NCBI GenBank assembly: GCA_932521025.1
Contig: OW051471.1
Coordinates: 13,268,001-13,332,000 of the forward strand
DNA: 64,000 nucleotides
Reading direction: 5' to 3'
Source of the DNA: Oscheius onirici
Lineage: Eukaryota > Nematoda > Chromadorea > Rhabditida > Rhabditidae
Below, piece after piece: positions 33,910-46,000 of the stretch (position 1 is its first letter; each line of letters begins with the position of its first letter). A model generated the notes under the pieces. That model saw only the letters and a list, made by a program, of their open reading frames with translations, was not told the origin of the DNA and ran no database searches. The translations under genes were made by a program, and so were the position numbers.

Positions 33910-34221
33910 GCAGTCACAGACCCTCTCAATATGGGAACAACGTCGATGCAGGATGCTGTCAGCGCTTCCGTTCTGTTCGACGTGAGTTCAATAAAATCAC
34001 AATATTTAAAAAGATGGAGCTGTGAAAAACTGTTTATTCGGTTTTCAAGATGATTCGGTATAATTTCGGTCGGCACCGATATTCTTAAGTCTTCAATGAC
34101 AGCAAAAATCTCACGGAAATACACGAGTTTCCAATTTCCCAAGATCTCTGTCACACAGGGTTCACGTCCAATCATAGTGAACTTCCTCGGAAAGAAGCTA
34201 CTCATCCTGGGAATACGGTAA
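33910..34221 (+). other. Possible small gene or 5' exons, unresolved
   Basis: A TTTCAG at 33904-33909 precedes an open exon with ATG at 33931 encoding MGTTSMQDAVSASVLFD and a GTGAG donor at 33982. A second open stretch ends in TAA at 34221 (ISVTQGSRPIIVNFLGKKLL). Acceptors after TTCCCAAG (34142) or CTTAAG (34089) would keep the frame, but both are weak. No domain recognised. Confidence 0.3.
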
Positions 34222-34839
34222 TTAGTCTGTGAGCGTGGAAGTAGAGTCAGCAGTTAATTTTTCTTCATACTAGTGTTTTTATTGAATTTGCGCGTAAGAC
34301 CAGCTGTCCATTTGCCCAGTATTGTCAGCTTCCCTCTCCATGTTGAACCTCTCCGTGTTACATGTAGGTTAATACTGAAAAGAGATCTTTTTAAAAAAAA
34401 TCGCAAATCGTGTGTAAAATATGACTTCAGTACTCTTTTATCCAGCCCAATGAATCTCAAAAATGTGTGTGTGGGTTCAACTGTTTTAGGTGAACAAAAA
34501 ATATTCTTGTTAGAAAACCGCTCATTAGTTCCTTCTTTAACTTCTTGTTCCACTATACTTTGATCTCTTTTTTGTTCTTTCTTTTAGGCAACCTTTTCCT
34601 CAAAATTAGTTCCCTCCAGATGGAAGATTTTGCTCTCCCAGAGGTAGGTATCAAAAGTATCGGCATACTGAGAAAATTTCCCTGATTCACAGCAAATTAG
34701 CTTACGTTTCCAAGCGGAAGCGAGCAATCAGTATTTTCCAAAGTGTTACAAAGGTCGAAAGCCAACTGTTTTTCGAGGAAGACAAACGTAGCTGATCAAT
34801 TATTTACGGAAACATTTTCAGGAAGTCATCGACGCCAAC

Positions 34840-36350
34840 ATGTACAACTTTCAATGTCTCAAAAGTAATCAAAGTCTGCTTATGGAGTTCCTCTGGGAGT
34901 TCAAGGGCCTTCTGTACGCTATTCCATCAATTATACTCTACGGATTAGTCCTCACTGCCATCCAGCTCAAGAAATCTTACTTTTCGACCACTTTCGTCCA
35001 CCTATTCTCATTAAGTTGTGTATATGTGAGTTCCAATGGTTATGGGTAATGGCAAATCAATTCAGAACATTCTCTGCTGGACAGGAGACTTCACTTTTAG
35101 TACCGTTTTCGGATATTCGCCTCTTTGCGAGCCGTTGGTCGGCCTTAACCACACGTACTATCTGTCCATCCCTTATTTCATGTACAATTTCTTCCCGGTT
35201 GCCAACTTTATTTGTTCAATTGCCATTGCTCTGCATCAATTGACGGCTGTTTTCAGGCCTCTGAAAGTTGATGTGGTAGGTGTTTTTGAGGTCAATAGGC
35301 AGGTTTTCCTGTTCTTCTGAGTATCGAGACAATGCTTTATAGGTCTCGCCAAAATCACCTTCAAATATTTTCACTTTTTACGGGTTTTACCACGGATTTT
35401 TACCAGCTTTTTTGTTACAGTATCGAGGGTTTTACCCGTTTGTGATACTGGAAGAACAAAAATGACAAAAAATTTGCTAAAACCAGAAAAATAGTGAAAA
35501 ATGGTTTTTGCGCGCGGAACCAAAACTTGAATTTCATTTTAGAAAGACCTATAGCTTGTTGTGAACATGAAAATTGAATAATCTCGAATAAGACTCATAA
35601 CTTCCATTTGTTAGCGAGAGAGTTGAGAATGATGAAAACCGTTAGTAACTCACGACAATAAAATTATGAAATATATAACTTTAACCAAGTTTTAGGTTTG
35701 GACAAAGCTACGAAACTGGGTCACGATTCTAACAATCGTCATCCCATCGGTAATGGGAACACATATCATTCTTGGCTATATGATGATAATCCCTATGCCA
35801 AATGGAACCATCTACATCAAAGTGGATCATTTCTTTCCGCAAATCGACTTTGTCAGTTTTAATCTCGGTTCGAGAAGTAAATTTGTTCAGATGACTGCCC
35901 CATTAATGAATTCAATAGCCGGAACAGTCTCGTTTATCTTAATTTCTCTGTGCACCTTAGCCTCTGTGGTTCGAATGTGCTTCATCTGCGACCAAAGAGT
36001 TCAAATGAGGGTTTTCCTCGTTGCTTGCTTTATGTGCTGCTCCTCTCTAATCTTCGGAGTCTACCAGATTTTCCTCTTCTATTCTCGATTTATTCTAAAG
36101 GATGATCTCGCTATCAATCAGGTTGTATATTACAGAAGTGAGTAGATCATTTATTCTCGGAGTATGCGCAAAAATAATAGTAATTGTTGCCGATTTCTGT
36201 TTTCTACCTTTGCCATGGTTCGTCATTCTGGTTAACAAGCGAATCAGAAAATCGTTGTTCGTTTTCGAGAAAAGAAAGTCGCCGAGCCAGACTCAGATTA
36301 CTCGGATTGCACGTTCTACTATGGCAACTTCTACCTGGAACTCACGATGA
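34840..36350 (+). CDS. Srg-class seven-transmembrane chemoreceptor
   Basis: Four exons (34840-35025, 35066-35275, 35696-36137, 36181-36350), all in phase, 335 residues. Putative sensory GPCR. Class features: short N-terminus with CL, TM1 GLLYAIPSIILYGLVLTAIQ, SIAIALHQLTAVFRPLKVDVVW (the conserved stretch after TM3), long extracellular loop between TM4 and TM5, TM5 SIAGTVSFILISLCTLASVV, TM7 with LPLPWFVILVNKRIRKSLF. A TTTCAG 19 bp before the ATG may accept a spliced leader. Intron 2 is 420 nt and weakly palindromic (GCTTTATAGGTC / GACCTATAGC). Srg and related Srx are close, so the class call is less sure than the GPCR call. Confidence 0.82.
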
Positions 36351-37314
36351 GCTCGATATTTACCTCATTCCTAATAAAGTTTTCACAATCTTCAACTGAT
36401 AAATATTTCAGTATCAGAAATATTAATCAGCAAAAGTCACTGAAAGAGACAGGCTTACTGACGAAAAAAAAAACTTCTAAAAGGACAAAACAAAGGCGGC
36501 AACAGATGTCTAGTGCGCTTTGAACGTGACAGATGTTTGAGTGCTGGCGGCTATTTGACCCCCAGTGACCATACCTCTTTAGAATCGGTTCGCCTCTCAT
36601 CCCTCTTTCCACCGATATCCATCTTTGTTTTCGACAGCGCCTGACCTTGGCCGAACGGGGTGAGCGCTCCCTATCGCTTTCGCTCAGCAACTCGCGCTCT
36701 GCCCCCCGGACCGTTTCCTTGCCTCAATCTTCCCATCAATCGCTGATTTCTTCATTTATGTTTATGTTTATTAGCGATGATCATATAATTTCTATATGTC
36801 GCTCCATACTTCTTCTCCATATATCGGGGCTCTCCCTTGCCGTTCTGGGCCAGTTCTCGCGGAAGTGTCCTACAAAGTCGTCCCTTCAACGTGATTTTGG
36901 TCAACCAGACATTCTTTTGTACTTTAGGTTTTTTCTTTATTTACACGAATGTATTTATAAGAGTTTCGAATTTTAACAACTCCACGATTATTCCGCATGC
37001 CCGCCCTCTCGTAATATGTCTTGCGCAGGCTATGGTTAACGATCCTGAGTGTGGATTTGATTTTGGGCTATTAAGGTTGCACCCGGAGCCTGTTTGTGTC
37101 TCGTCTTCAAGTTCCATTAGCTGTGTGTGAACGGCACCACCCCTCTGGCGGTAGCATTTGCTCATAGGATTAGTGTCCCCGTAGGAGATGTCAGCGGGAG
37201 CGAACTGCAAATATTTTCATTGCTTGACATGGCCATGGTGAGATTTTGACAGTTTTGAGTTCCGGTTCTCCGCCAATTTGCTGAGAGCTATTATGAGAAA
37301 TCTAAAATCATCTT
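36351..37314. other. Intergenic, no supported gene
   Basis: Begins with the srg 3' end (AATAAAG at 36374). Two overlapping plus-strand frames at 36647-37130 have low-complexity Ser runs and no exon logic. The right part may belong to the LINE 5' region. Confidence 0.4.
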
Positions 37315-39412
37315 ATGCTTCTACTCGTTTTGTGGAATGTTGTTCTAATTAATTGCTCTTCCAAAGTGCAGACAACTGGAAAATATCTACCACAGGGAAA
37401 GAAGAATACAGATCGCCCACGAGGATCGCCTGGGAACGCGTGGTTCTACCCCATTTCAATGCCTTCAAAGCCACTGCTCACCATTGGAGCCATGAACACC
37501 AGAACACTAGCGTCTACAGCCAGGCAGTTAGAAATAGAAGAAGCCCTCAACAAGTTCAATTGCGACGTACTTGTAACATCTGAAGCACGAATTGTCGGGA
37601 AGGTATCTTTCATTCTATCGTCGTCTAAGCGAGTAGTATTTCATTCTGGAGGACGATCTGCTGCTCATGGAATTGCATTTATCACCAGCTCGGACGTTGC
37701 CAAATCAGCTAAGTTTTTCCCACGGAATGAAAGGTTTGCAGCTCTACACTTGAAAGCACATCAGCTCTACATTATTGGATGTTACGCTCCTACAAGCACT
37801 TACACGGACGAAGAATTTGATACTTTCCTGGACCAAGTAGAACAGGAAATCCGAAAATGTCCCAAGGAAGCTACTCCATTCATTGCTGGTGACTTTAACT
37901 GCAAAGTACAGAGGCAGGACGGGAATGAATTTGCTGTTGGCGGCTATTCTCCTGGTCAAGGCAATCAATGAGGAACCATATTGACGGAAATGGCTATGAG
38001 GAACAATTTGAAACTTTGGAATACGATGTTCCCCCGAAAGAGAAGCAAGTTATGGACGTGGAGGAGCCCCAATGGTCAGACGTTCAACCAGATCGATTTT
38101 ATAATGACGACTACAAGAGTCAAAGTACTCAATTGTTTTGTTCATCACTCATTTCTCTTCGACTCTGATCATCGACTTCTGGTAGCCAAGATCAAGGACG
38201 GAAAGACACAAAGGAAAAGAAGACCGCATCGGCCGCAGCTACGATTCAATCCACGAGAATACGTCAGGAATGATCATATCCTTGATTTGCCTGGTAGTAC
38301 AGAAGATAGCTCTGCTATTGACTCCTACAATGTTATACGTACCTACACTGAGACTGCTTCGTCGAACTGCTGGGAACAGATACCAAAGATCCCCTGGCTC
38401 TCCGAACATACAAAGGATCTACTAGCAAGACGACATATATTCAAAGGAAATCCATCTATGACACAACCGTACAAAGAGGCTTGTTCTTTGGCGAGGAATA
38501 GTTTGCGCAGTGATATTGAACAAAAGAAGGACAAGGAGATTCGAAATGCTGTAATGAGAGGACAGGGGACGAATCGGGCCAAAAGATGCACAACTCACAT
38601 GAACTCTATGCTATTAATACGAGACGCTGCCACTGGAACCATATCTCAGTCTAACACATGTCACATGGTCAAAGAGTACTATGACAATCTCTACCGCTGC
38701 TCAATCCCTATACCTACGTACATCGTCCCATCGGCAGATCCATTCCTATCTTTCACAAGAGATGAAGCCAAGTTTGCAATGAAGTCCTTGAAAGTTGGAC
38801 ATTCACCCGGACCGGATTATATACTTCTTGATATGCTGAACCTTGCCGCTGAACAACTTTCACCAGCTGTTGCAACACTCCTCAATGGGTGTCACGAGGA
38901 GATGCCGTACCCACCGAGTTATGTGAGTCCTGGATGAAATTGCTGCACAAAGGTGGAAGTTCTGAAGACCTGGGCAATTTCCGGCCGATATCCTTACTGT
39001 TGACGGTTCTCAAAACGTGTACCAAAGCTGTTCTTCTACGGATGGAGAAGAAGCTGGAAGAGTTCGAGGATTCAAGTCAAAGTGGATTCCGAAAGGCGAA
39101 CAACAATGGATCACGTTCATACTATCAAGCAAGTAGCAGAGAAATGCGCGGAGTACTGTATTCCGATTTATCTCGCATTTGTGGACTTCTGTAAAGCCTT
39201 CGACTCTATTGAATGGAACGCAGTTTGGAGTACTCTGACGTCTGCCGGGATTGACGTGGAATTGGTACTGATGCTGCAGAGGCTCTACGAATCTTCGAAT
39301 ACCTATGTCATTGTGAATCAGGAGAAGGTGAAAGTCGAGTTCCAAAAAGGAGTAAGACAGGGAGACACACTTTCGAGTATCAGTAGTCTACTCTCCCACG
39401 GCACTAAGCAGT
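37315..39412 (+). mobile_element. Non-LTR retrotransposon (LINE), frameshifted and 3'-truncated
   Basis: An endonuclease-like domain starts at about 37459: LLTIGAMNTRTLAS, LVTSEARI, IIGCYAPT, FIAGDFNCK. It is interrupted at about 37970, where the frame shifts, and continues with FNQIDFIMTTTR and DSDHRLLVAKIK (the terminal SDH). The reverse transcriptase follows in two more frames: KLLHKGGSSEDLGNFRPISL, FVDFCKAFDSIEW (palm motif A), GVRQGDTLS (motif B). It breaks off before the catalytic YxDD. The architecture fits RTE/CR1-type LINEs. It is dead by at least two frame changes plus loss of the 3' half. Confidence 0.85.
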
Positions 39413-39929
39413 AGCTGTGGTCGCACGCACGCACACACAGATTGAGTGACAGTTTATTTCCCCAAGCATAATTGATAGCAAGGGTCACCAGATGTGCCGG
39501 GAGAAAGCAACGAGTGGTTGCTGTTTTTCGGCTCTGGGAACCTGAGAAAGGCATGAAGATGTTAGAGGTCCGAGGACCGGAACATTTCTTCGGTCGAGTT
39601 GCAATACGATCTGTTGCTTGTTTTTGGCGAGCTGCCCTATTCACAAGACTCGGTTCTTTCTTTCCTCACTCCACTGGCTCGTTAATGCTGGACATCTTCC
39701 TTCTTCTCTTTGTTACAAAAGCATCTTTAGTCTATTGAACCTTTAGGGACCTAAAAAGAAGGAATGGGATGTTGTAAAGAGCAGAGAAGCAAAGAGAAAG
39801 TGATGTCTGGAACATGGGTTGTGGAAATTTAGCGAAGCTTTGTATTCCTGTTACTATAAACCAGTTACGAAACAACAAGACGATCATAATAGTGTTCAGT
39901 ACCTCTTTCTCGAAAAAACACAGTATAAG

Positions 39930-40320
39930 GTTGTAAATTCAAGCATTTTCACCGTTTTTCCACCTATTCAATATTACGCTCGGCCGTTTTTGAAGCAACA
40001 AAAATTAAAATGGACATTACCATCGTGTTCTGGACCCTCGAAAACCCTAGGAACTAAAAAGCAAAAAGATTTTTTGCGGCGGGGATCGAACCAACAACCC
40101 CCTGGTGCCGTTCGATTGCCAAGCAACGATGTTAACCACTAGGCCATGGGGACCCCGGTCACACCAGTATCGTGTCGTCGTGATTGGATTATGACCTCGT
40201 AGGAAAATCATTGTTTTTAACTTTTTATAAGTTTAAATTTCTGCAGTGTTAGAAAAACCCGACTTTGAAAGCAGTAGTTGGAAATGTTTGAAAAACCCTT
40301 CCTCGAGAAGAGTACCAATT
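39930..40320 (-). repeat. tRNA-derived SINE, fuller copy
   Basis: Minus strand 40157-40081 has a tRNA-type promoter: A box TGGCCTAGTGG and B box GGTTCGATCCC, spaced as in tRNA, with G/C acceptor-like ends (GGGGTCC...). T-runs follow shortly after. Flanking sequence on both sides is shared with 5295-5600. The anticodon arm does not fold properly, so this is a Pol III-type SINE and not a functional tRNA. Confidence 0.7.
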
Positions 40321-43052
40321 TTATGAACTCGTCCTCCCTGGAATGTGGCTAAAACGCATTAGAGATCGTTTTTAATCGATATCCGCGAGAATTAGATAGA
40401 ACTTTTTTTTACATTCTTACCTCCCTGACACGAAAGAAACAACAGAAACCCCTGAGTTCCGCCACCATATTTTTAAACACTTTCTCTCTTTTGGTTTTTA
40501 AACTGTTCAAAGCGGACGCTTCGTCTACTTTTAATATAGTCCGATAGTAGATCTTGTAAAGGACAAAAAGGCTGAAAAACTTTTCTTCTTTCCATGCGGT
40601 CTCTTTGAAGTCCTGCGGCATCCTTTAGCGCAGTTCGGGCTGTACAGGCTGTCCCAGCAGTCGCGCTCCTTCTCTCTCTCGAGACTGTTTCGTGTTTTCT
40701 CGCCGTCTGTTTGTACCCAGCCGCGTTACCGCCGGTGCCCCCGACCTTAATCGTGTAGTCCTTCCCCTTTAATACGAAGCTTACAAGCGTCTCCAATTTG
40801 TTGACAGTAAAGTAGAACCTTTTTCTCTCGAGATTTTTATAGGAGTTCGCGCGAGAGGGAGATATCGATTACCCAAACAGTGATAGGAGGATATCCGCAT
40901 TGACCGGCAGATACCCCTCATTCTAGCCGTTCGACCCTTTACTGATAAAACACAACAAATCTATTTTAAAGAGTCTGGGTCAGAAAGAAAGGAAAGTCGG
41001 TCAGATTAGGGTTTCGTCTCTACTTATCCTCATTTTTCCGTCTTTCTCCCAACTTATTCCATTAGACAGCGCTTCTTTGTTCCTTTAAACTGATTCTATG
41101 TCTACACAACATTTATAGCTTCTTATTTGAATCAAATCATGATAGTCTTGGAAGCGTGCGGAAAAGTCTATTGACATCAGTTTCACCTTTTGTGAAAGTT
41201 TGCTAATGAGAAAATTTTCAGGTAGGTTCCAAACAAAAGTATTTATTTTCTCGTGGTTTCAATCAGAACTTTTGATAAATTTTGCAAGTACAGTATAGCA
41301 TTAAGCAAAAAGATGGCCGTTTCAAACGATCGAAAGTAATCGGCCCTTAACCGGCTTTTGCCAGAAGGCATGCCTTTCTATGGTTGTCACACCGTATAAA
41401 CGCCACAAGAGCCCTTCACAATCCGAACGGGATTTCCTTGTGCCTTATTTTAGCAATCTGCTGTGTGTATCGTCCCAATCAGGCCCGAGGGACTATGCTA
41501 GTCGCTCCTACTTTCGTATCTGGTGCCTCGTCATGCTGGCATGATTTCCATAAGAAAAAAAATTCCGAATCTAAATGACGGAAATTATGCATGAAAAGAC
41601 GAATGTCCATTGGCCACGAAACCTCCCCATGGAATCATTTGTCTGCGCTTACGAGTGCGCCATCACACTCTCTTTGCGACATTGCACCGCTTTTCTCCAA
41701 AACTGACAGGACCCCTCTTCTTTTTGCAGTTGCGAATTTTGAAGTGAGAGAGCGTGTTCAATTGAGCCTAATTTGGTGACTTTCCTCAATCATGCACGCG
41801 ACAGCAACTCGGTCATCCGGCCATTATCTGGCCGCTTGTTCGATTTTTGGTTTGAGAGAGAGGGGAAGAGAGAGAGCCCCCGAACTAACTTTTGCAATCA
41901 GGGCATGTTTTTTCTGCTATAGCATGGGACAAAGGGGCTGCCCTACTGGTTATTGTGTCTGTCTGTGAATAAGCGATGACCTCTGCTTCTCTTCTGTTTC
42001 GTCTTGAACAGTGAAAAACACAGTGCTCTTTCGGAACGAAACAAGCCTATTTTCACTATCACCTGGATAAAATTACAGCACCGGGGGTAGGACAAGCATC
42101 CTTGCGTGCTCACAATTAATCACCCGGGGAGAGATGGGACGTTCGCTGCTGTTCGCGTATTAGAGCCGGATGTAATATGATGTCCGTCGCCTTTTTGTGG
42201 ACCCATAAGATAATCTCGTAGCCCATTGCTTAGATCGGATCATCTCTTTTCCTTTACTCTGTCTCTAGAATTTTTTGTCCTGAGCCTGAAAAGACTCAGA
42301 GGATGCCAAAAAGTGTGCAACGCCTTTTGTGTTTGGTAGATGACCGGCCTATCTCTGGCCTCTCCGCTATCTCGCGCTATTTCTGGCAACAGGGGGCTAG
42401 TGACCCGCCCTACCCAATTCAAACTCGACTCACCCTCTCTCCCAAGAATTGATTATCATTCTCCTATCCACACAGCCGTTTTTGACTTAATATCTTAGAA
42501 CTATTTTAAAATTTGAAGAGTGCATCCCTTTTATTTTAAGATTCAAGAGTTTTGATAGAAATTGTCTTCGGTTAGCTTCTTCAAATTTCGAGATTTAAAT
42601 TTCTTTTGAAACAATTGTTGTCTTGGCCCTCCGTCCAGTTTTTTGTTCGGCCATCTGGCCCAGCTGCTTCTTCTTTTTACCTCAATTTTCCGGCCGTTTA
42701 GCAATTTCCATCAGTCCACTCTTTTGAAAAAGTCTTCTCCGCTTTTCACAGTTCTTATCGATTTCTGTTCACGAATGTCTAGCCTTTTATTTCGTTCATT
42801 TCCGCTGAACATTTTTCCACGATAAGCAGTTATTCTGGCACACAAAGCCATTGCGTAATATTCAGAGGTACCCCACAGCGGGACGGAGAGAGAGTGAGTC
42901 TCCTTGTACGCTATCAGATCGATACTTGCTGCCTCTTCCGGTGGCTTATTCATGCTTTCTCTTTTGATCAACCCATATCCATTACAGGCGTCTATATTAC
43001 TCGTAGCTCCAGCATTTTGCATGATCTCTTCTCAATGAGATGAACAGCTGGG
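40321..43052. other. Long intergenic region upstream of plexin
   Basis: No supported gene. Pyrimidine-rich with (CT)n patches (for example 41855-41878, 42889-42898). Minus-strand open frame 40473-40796 starts at TTG and lacks domains. Probably plexin regulatory sequence. Confidence 0.4.
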
Positions 43053-46000
43053 ATGTACTATCGGGCAGAATTTTGTACCGTGCCTCCTATTGGAATGAGG
43101 AGGAGGAAAGGCTGGAGAATCGATCTGTCAGCTGCTTATAGTTTCTTCTATCTTTTGCTGGTACTACTGCCAGGGACGAGTACAGGCTACGGGCTTGATG
43201 TTGACGTATTTCCGAACCGTTACGCTCATGAATTCCCTTTCGAAAAAATGGTGAGTCAAAACCTTTCATGTTCTTTTTTATTCCAATACGACATTTCAGG
43301 TCGTCGACCCTTCGACCAAGCGAATTTTTGTCGGTGGAGTAAACCATCTGTACGACGTCGGTTTTGACGAGGCAGACCATCGTCTGTGGGAGCGATTTCA
43401 TGTCATCACGGGACCCGAGGAGGATTCTGACGAGTGTAAAGGTTTGTTTGCTTTTCCGACGAGACCAAATGGTTTCCATTATTATGCCTCCTCTCTTTTG
43501 TGCATTTTCTACCAGACACGCGGGAGTAAACTGTAGGGGCTGAGGGAGAGAAAAATAGAGCGTCCAGCTGCTACAAAATCCTTCCATCTTTTACGGATAA
43601 TCTTTGGAAAATCTAAGGATTATACTGCCCAAGAATCCTTTCTGGGTTTGTTGTTCTAATGTACCCTGCTGCTATGGCCATGACCACGAGAGGACACTAT
43701 AATTATCAGAGCGCCGTCTCTCCTAATTTAGATGCTTTAGTCAGTTTTTCAGCCATACAAATGCCTCATTGCCAGCCGATCTCGCAACGTCCTTTAAACT
43801 TTTTAGGCAGTGCATTGACCTCATTTTCGGCCGTACAATTTTGGGCGGGAGTCACAAAACTGGCGCTCTTTATTTCAGCCGTAAAGCTGATTAATACGCT
43901 CAGAATGCACCTGCAAAATGAGAAGGGTTAATCTGCGGATCTATTTGAGATTACTCAGATCGGGTGCTTGCTAGTATCTCTAGCATGATTACACACAAGT
44001 CGTGCGCAGAGAGTACGGGTCAATGAGCTGACAGAGTGACCGCCGTTTTGTAGGGTCAATCAGCCTCGAACTTCCCACAAATTGAGTCGTTAGTCGGCGA
44101 GAGATGGCAGAGACCGCACGGGAATAGTAATGATCGTCTTTTTTTCAGGACGCAACGATCCCTGTACTGTGGGAAAGCATCGCACCAACTCGTATCTGAA
44201 ATCGTTGGCTGTTTACGATAGAACATCACAGTTGATAGAGTGTTCCAGTCTCTTCCAGGTTTCACAATCTTCTTGCACTCTAATGAAAGGAATTTTTAGG
44301 GACGATGTCGTCTAAGAAACCTTCACAATATTACACAGACACAGGTGGAATCTGGGGATCCTATGCTAGCAAATGACAAAGATTCAAGTTCTGTCGTTTT
44401 TGTTGGCAGTGGGCCAGGTGAAGATCCTGTGCTGTATGTGGCGTCGACGTTTGTCCGAGGATCTGTGAGATTTTTGGTAACAAGATGTTCAAGAGTGGTT
44501 TCAGTTTCGCGACGAGCTGCCAGCTATCAGCTCACGAAAACTTAAAAAGGGATCCGAATTTGAGTTTGCCGCCAAAGATCTAGCTACTTCGACGGCTATC
44601 TATTTGGAGAGGAGGCATCGTTCCACATACAGGTAAGCAAGTTATTGTGTTCTCTTCATTAAGCTCTCTAGAATTGATTATGTAAACGGATTCGAAAGTG
44701 GCGGGTTTGCATACTTTGCAACAAGACAAGGAAAAACTGTCAGTGAGGACTCTGACATTCAGTCCAGACTAGTTCGAGTCTGCACCGGCGATGCACAATT
44801 TTACAGCTACACAGAAGTGAGTTTACAAAATAATCTCAATTTTCTATCCATTGTAGGTTCCTCTGGAATGCTCAAAAGATGACGTGGACTACAATCTCCT
44901 TCAAGATGCTTATATTTCCACGGCTGGATATACTCTTGCTAGATCTTTGGGAATTGGGTGAGTAGCCTCACATTGCCAACACGACTCGATTTGACGCAAA
45001 ATTGCGTACTGCGTGTATTTGGTGAATTTAGTGTTTTTAGTTGTTTTTCACCTAGTTTTTGGTTGTCCTACTAAGTTTATGCTAACCAGCGTTTAAAATA
45101 ACCTAGAAAACAAGCATTTCAGGGCAAAATTGGTGAAAATTGATGAAAAACTAGAAATATCACATCTTTCATATTTTCACTTTTCGAAAAAATGTTTTCA
45201 GGTTTATTTATTGTGGTAAGAACAATGAGCTGAGCTAGAAAACCAAAAACTAGCTGAAAAACACTAAATTTGCCAAATATACGCAGTACGCAATTTTGCG
45301 TCAAATCGAGTCGTGGTGCCTGTCATAGTACTACAAAAACTTTTGCTATAGAGAAGAAGATCCTGTACTGTACGCAGTTTTCATTGCGGGAGATTCAAAC
45401 TCGGCCAGACGATCACTTCCAACACTGAAGTCGGCAATCTGCGTCTATCCTGTCAAACAGGACATTGAAGCCAAGTTCCGGACTAACATCATGGACTGCT
45501 ACCAAGGAGAAGTCAGCAAGGTGAGTGTTCTGAAACATAGTTTGCTTCTTCTCATTGAAGAAAGTTTCTGAAATTTCTCTGTTCAGCAACTTCCATGGTT
45601 TAAATCTGCCGGAAAATGCGAGCCAACTCGAATGCAATGGTCAGATGTCCAATGTGGCAAAGACGTTAACACGATCATTGGAGGTGGCAAGCCCATAACA
45701 GCAGAGCCGGTACTCGTGCTCGATGACGCTCGACTCACTTCAATAGCCGCCAACACAACTCGTGGAAATACCGTAGCCTTTGTTGGGACAGATGACGGCC
45801 GGCTAATGAAGGTCAGCTTCCACATTTGGTCTTTTGAATGCAATTGTGTCCGACGAGGATCTGATTATGCTATTTCAGATTCTCATCACAGAGGCCAACA
45901 AGGCTCAGATTTACGATTCCGAATACGTGACGAAAAATGAGCCCATTTTGCAAGATCTGGAATTTAGTGAGGACGGCAAATACACATTTATACTGACTCC

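Noticed and set aside
34590-34800. Open stretches (ATFSSKLVPSRWK, KLAYVSKRKRAIS) before the srg gene
   Set aside because: Phases do not join either to the 33931 exon or to the srg start; left unannotated.
37744-38591. Minus-strand frames across the LINE
   Set aside because: Antisense to endonuclease and RT segments whose motifs are clear on the plus strand.
40473-40796. Minus-strand 107-residue frame before plexin
   Set aside because: Starts at TTG, composition is repetitive (TAGTACTARTA), no supporting exon.
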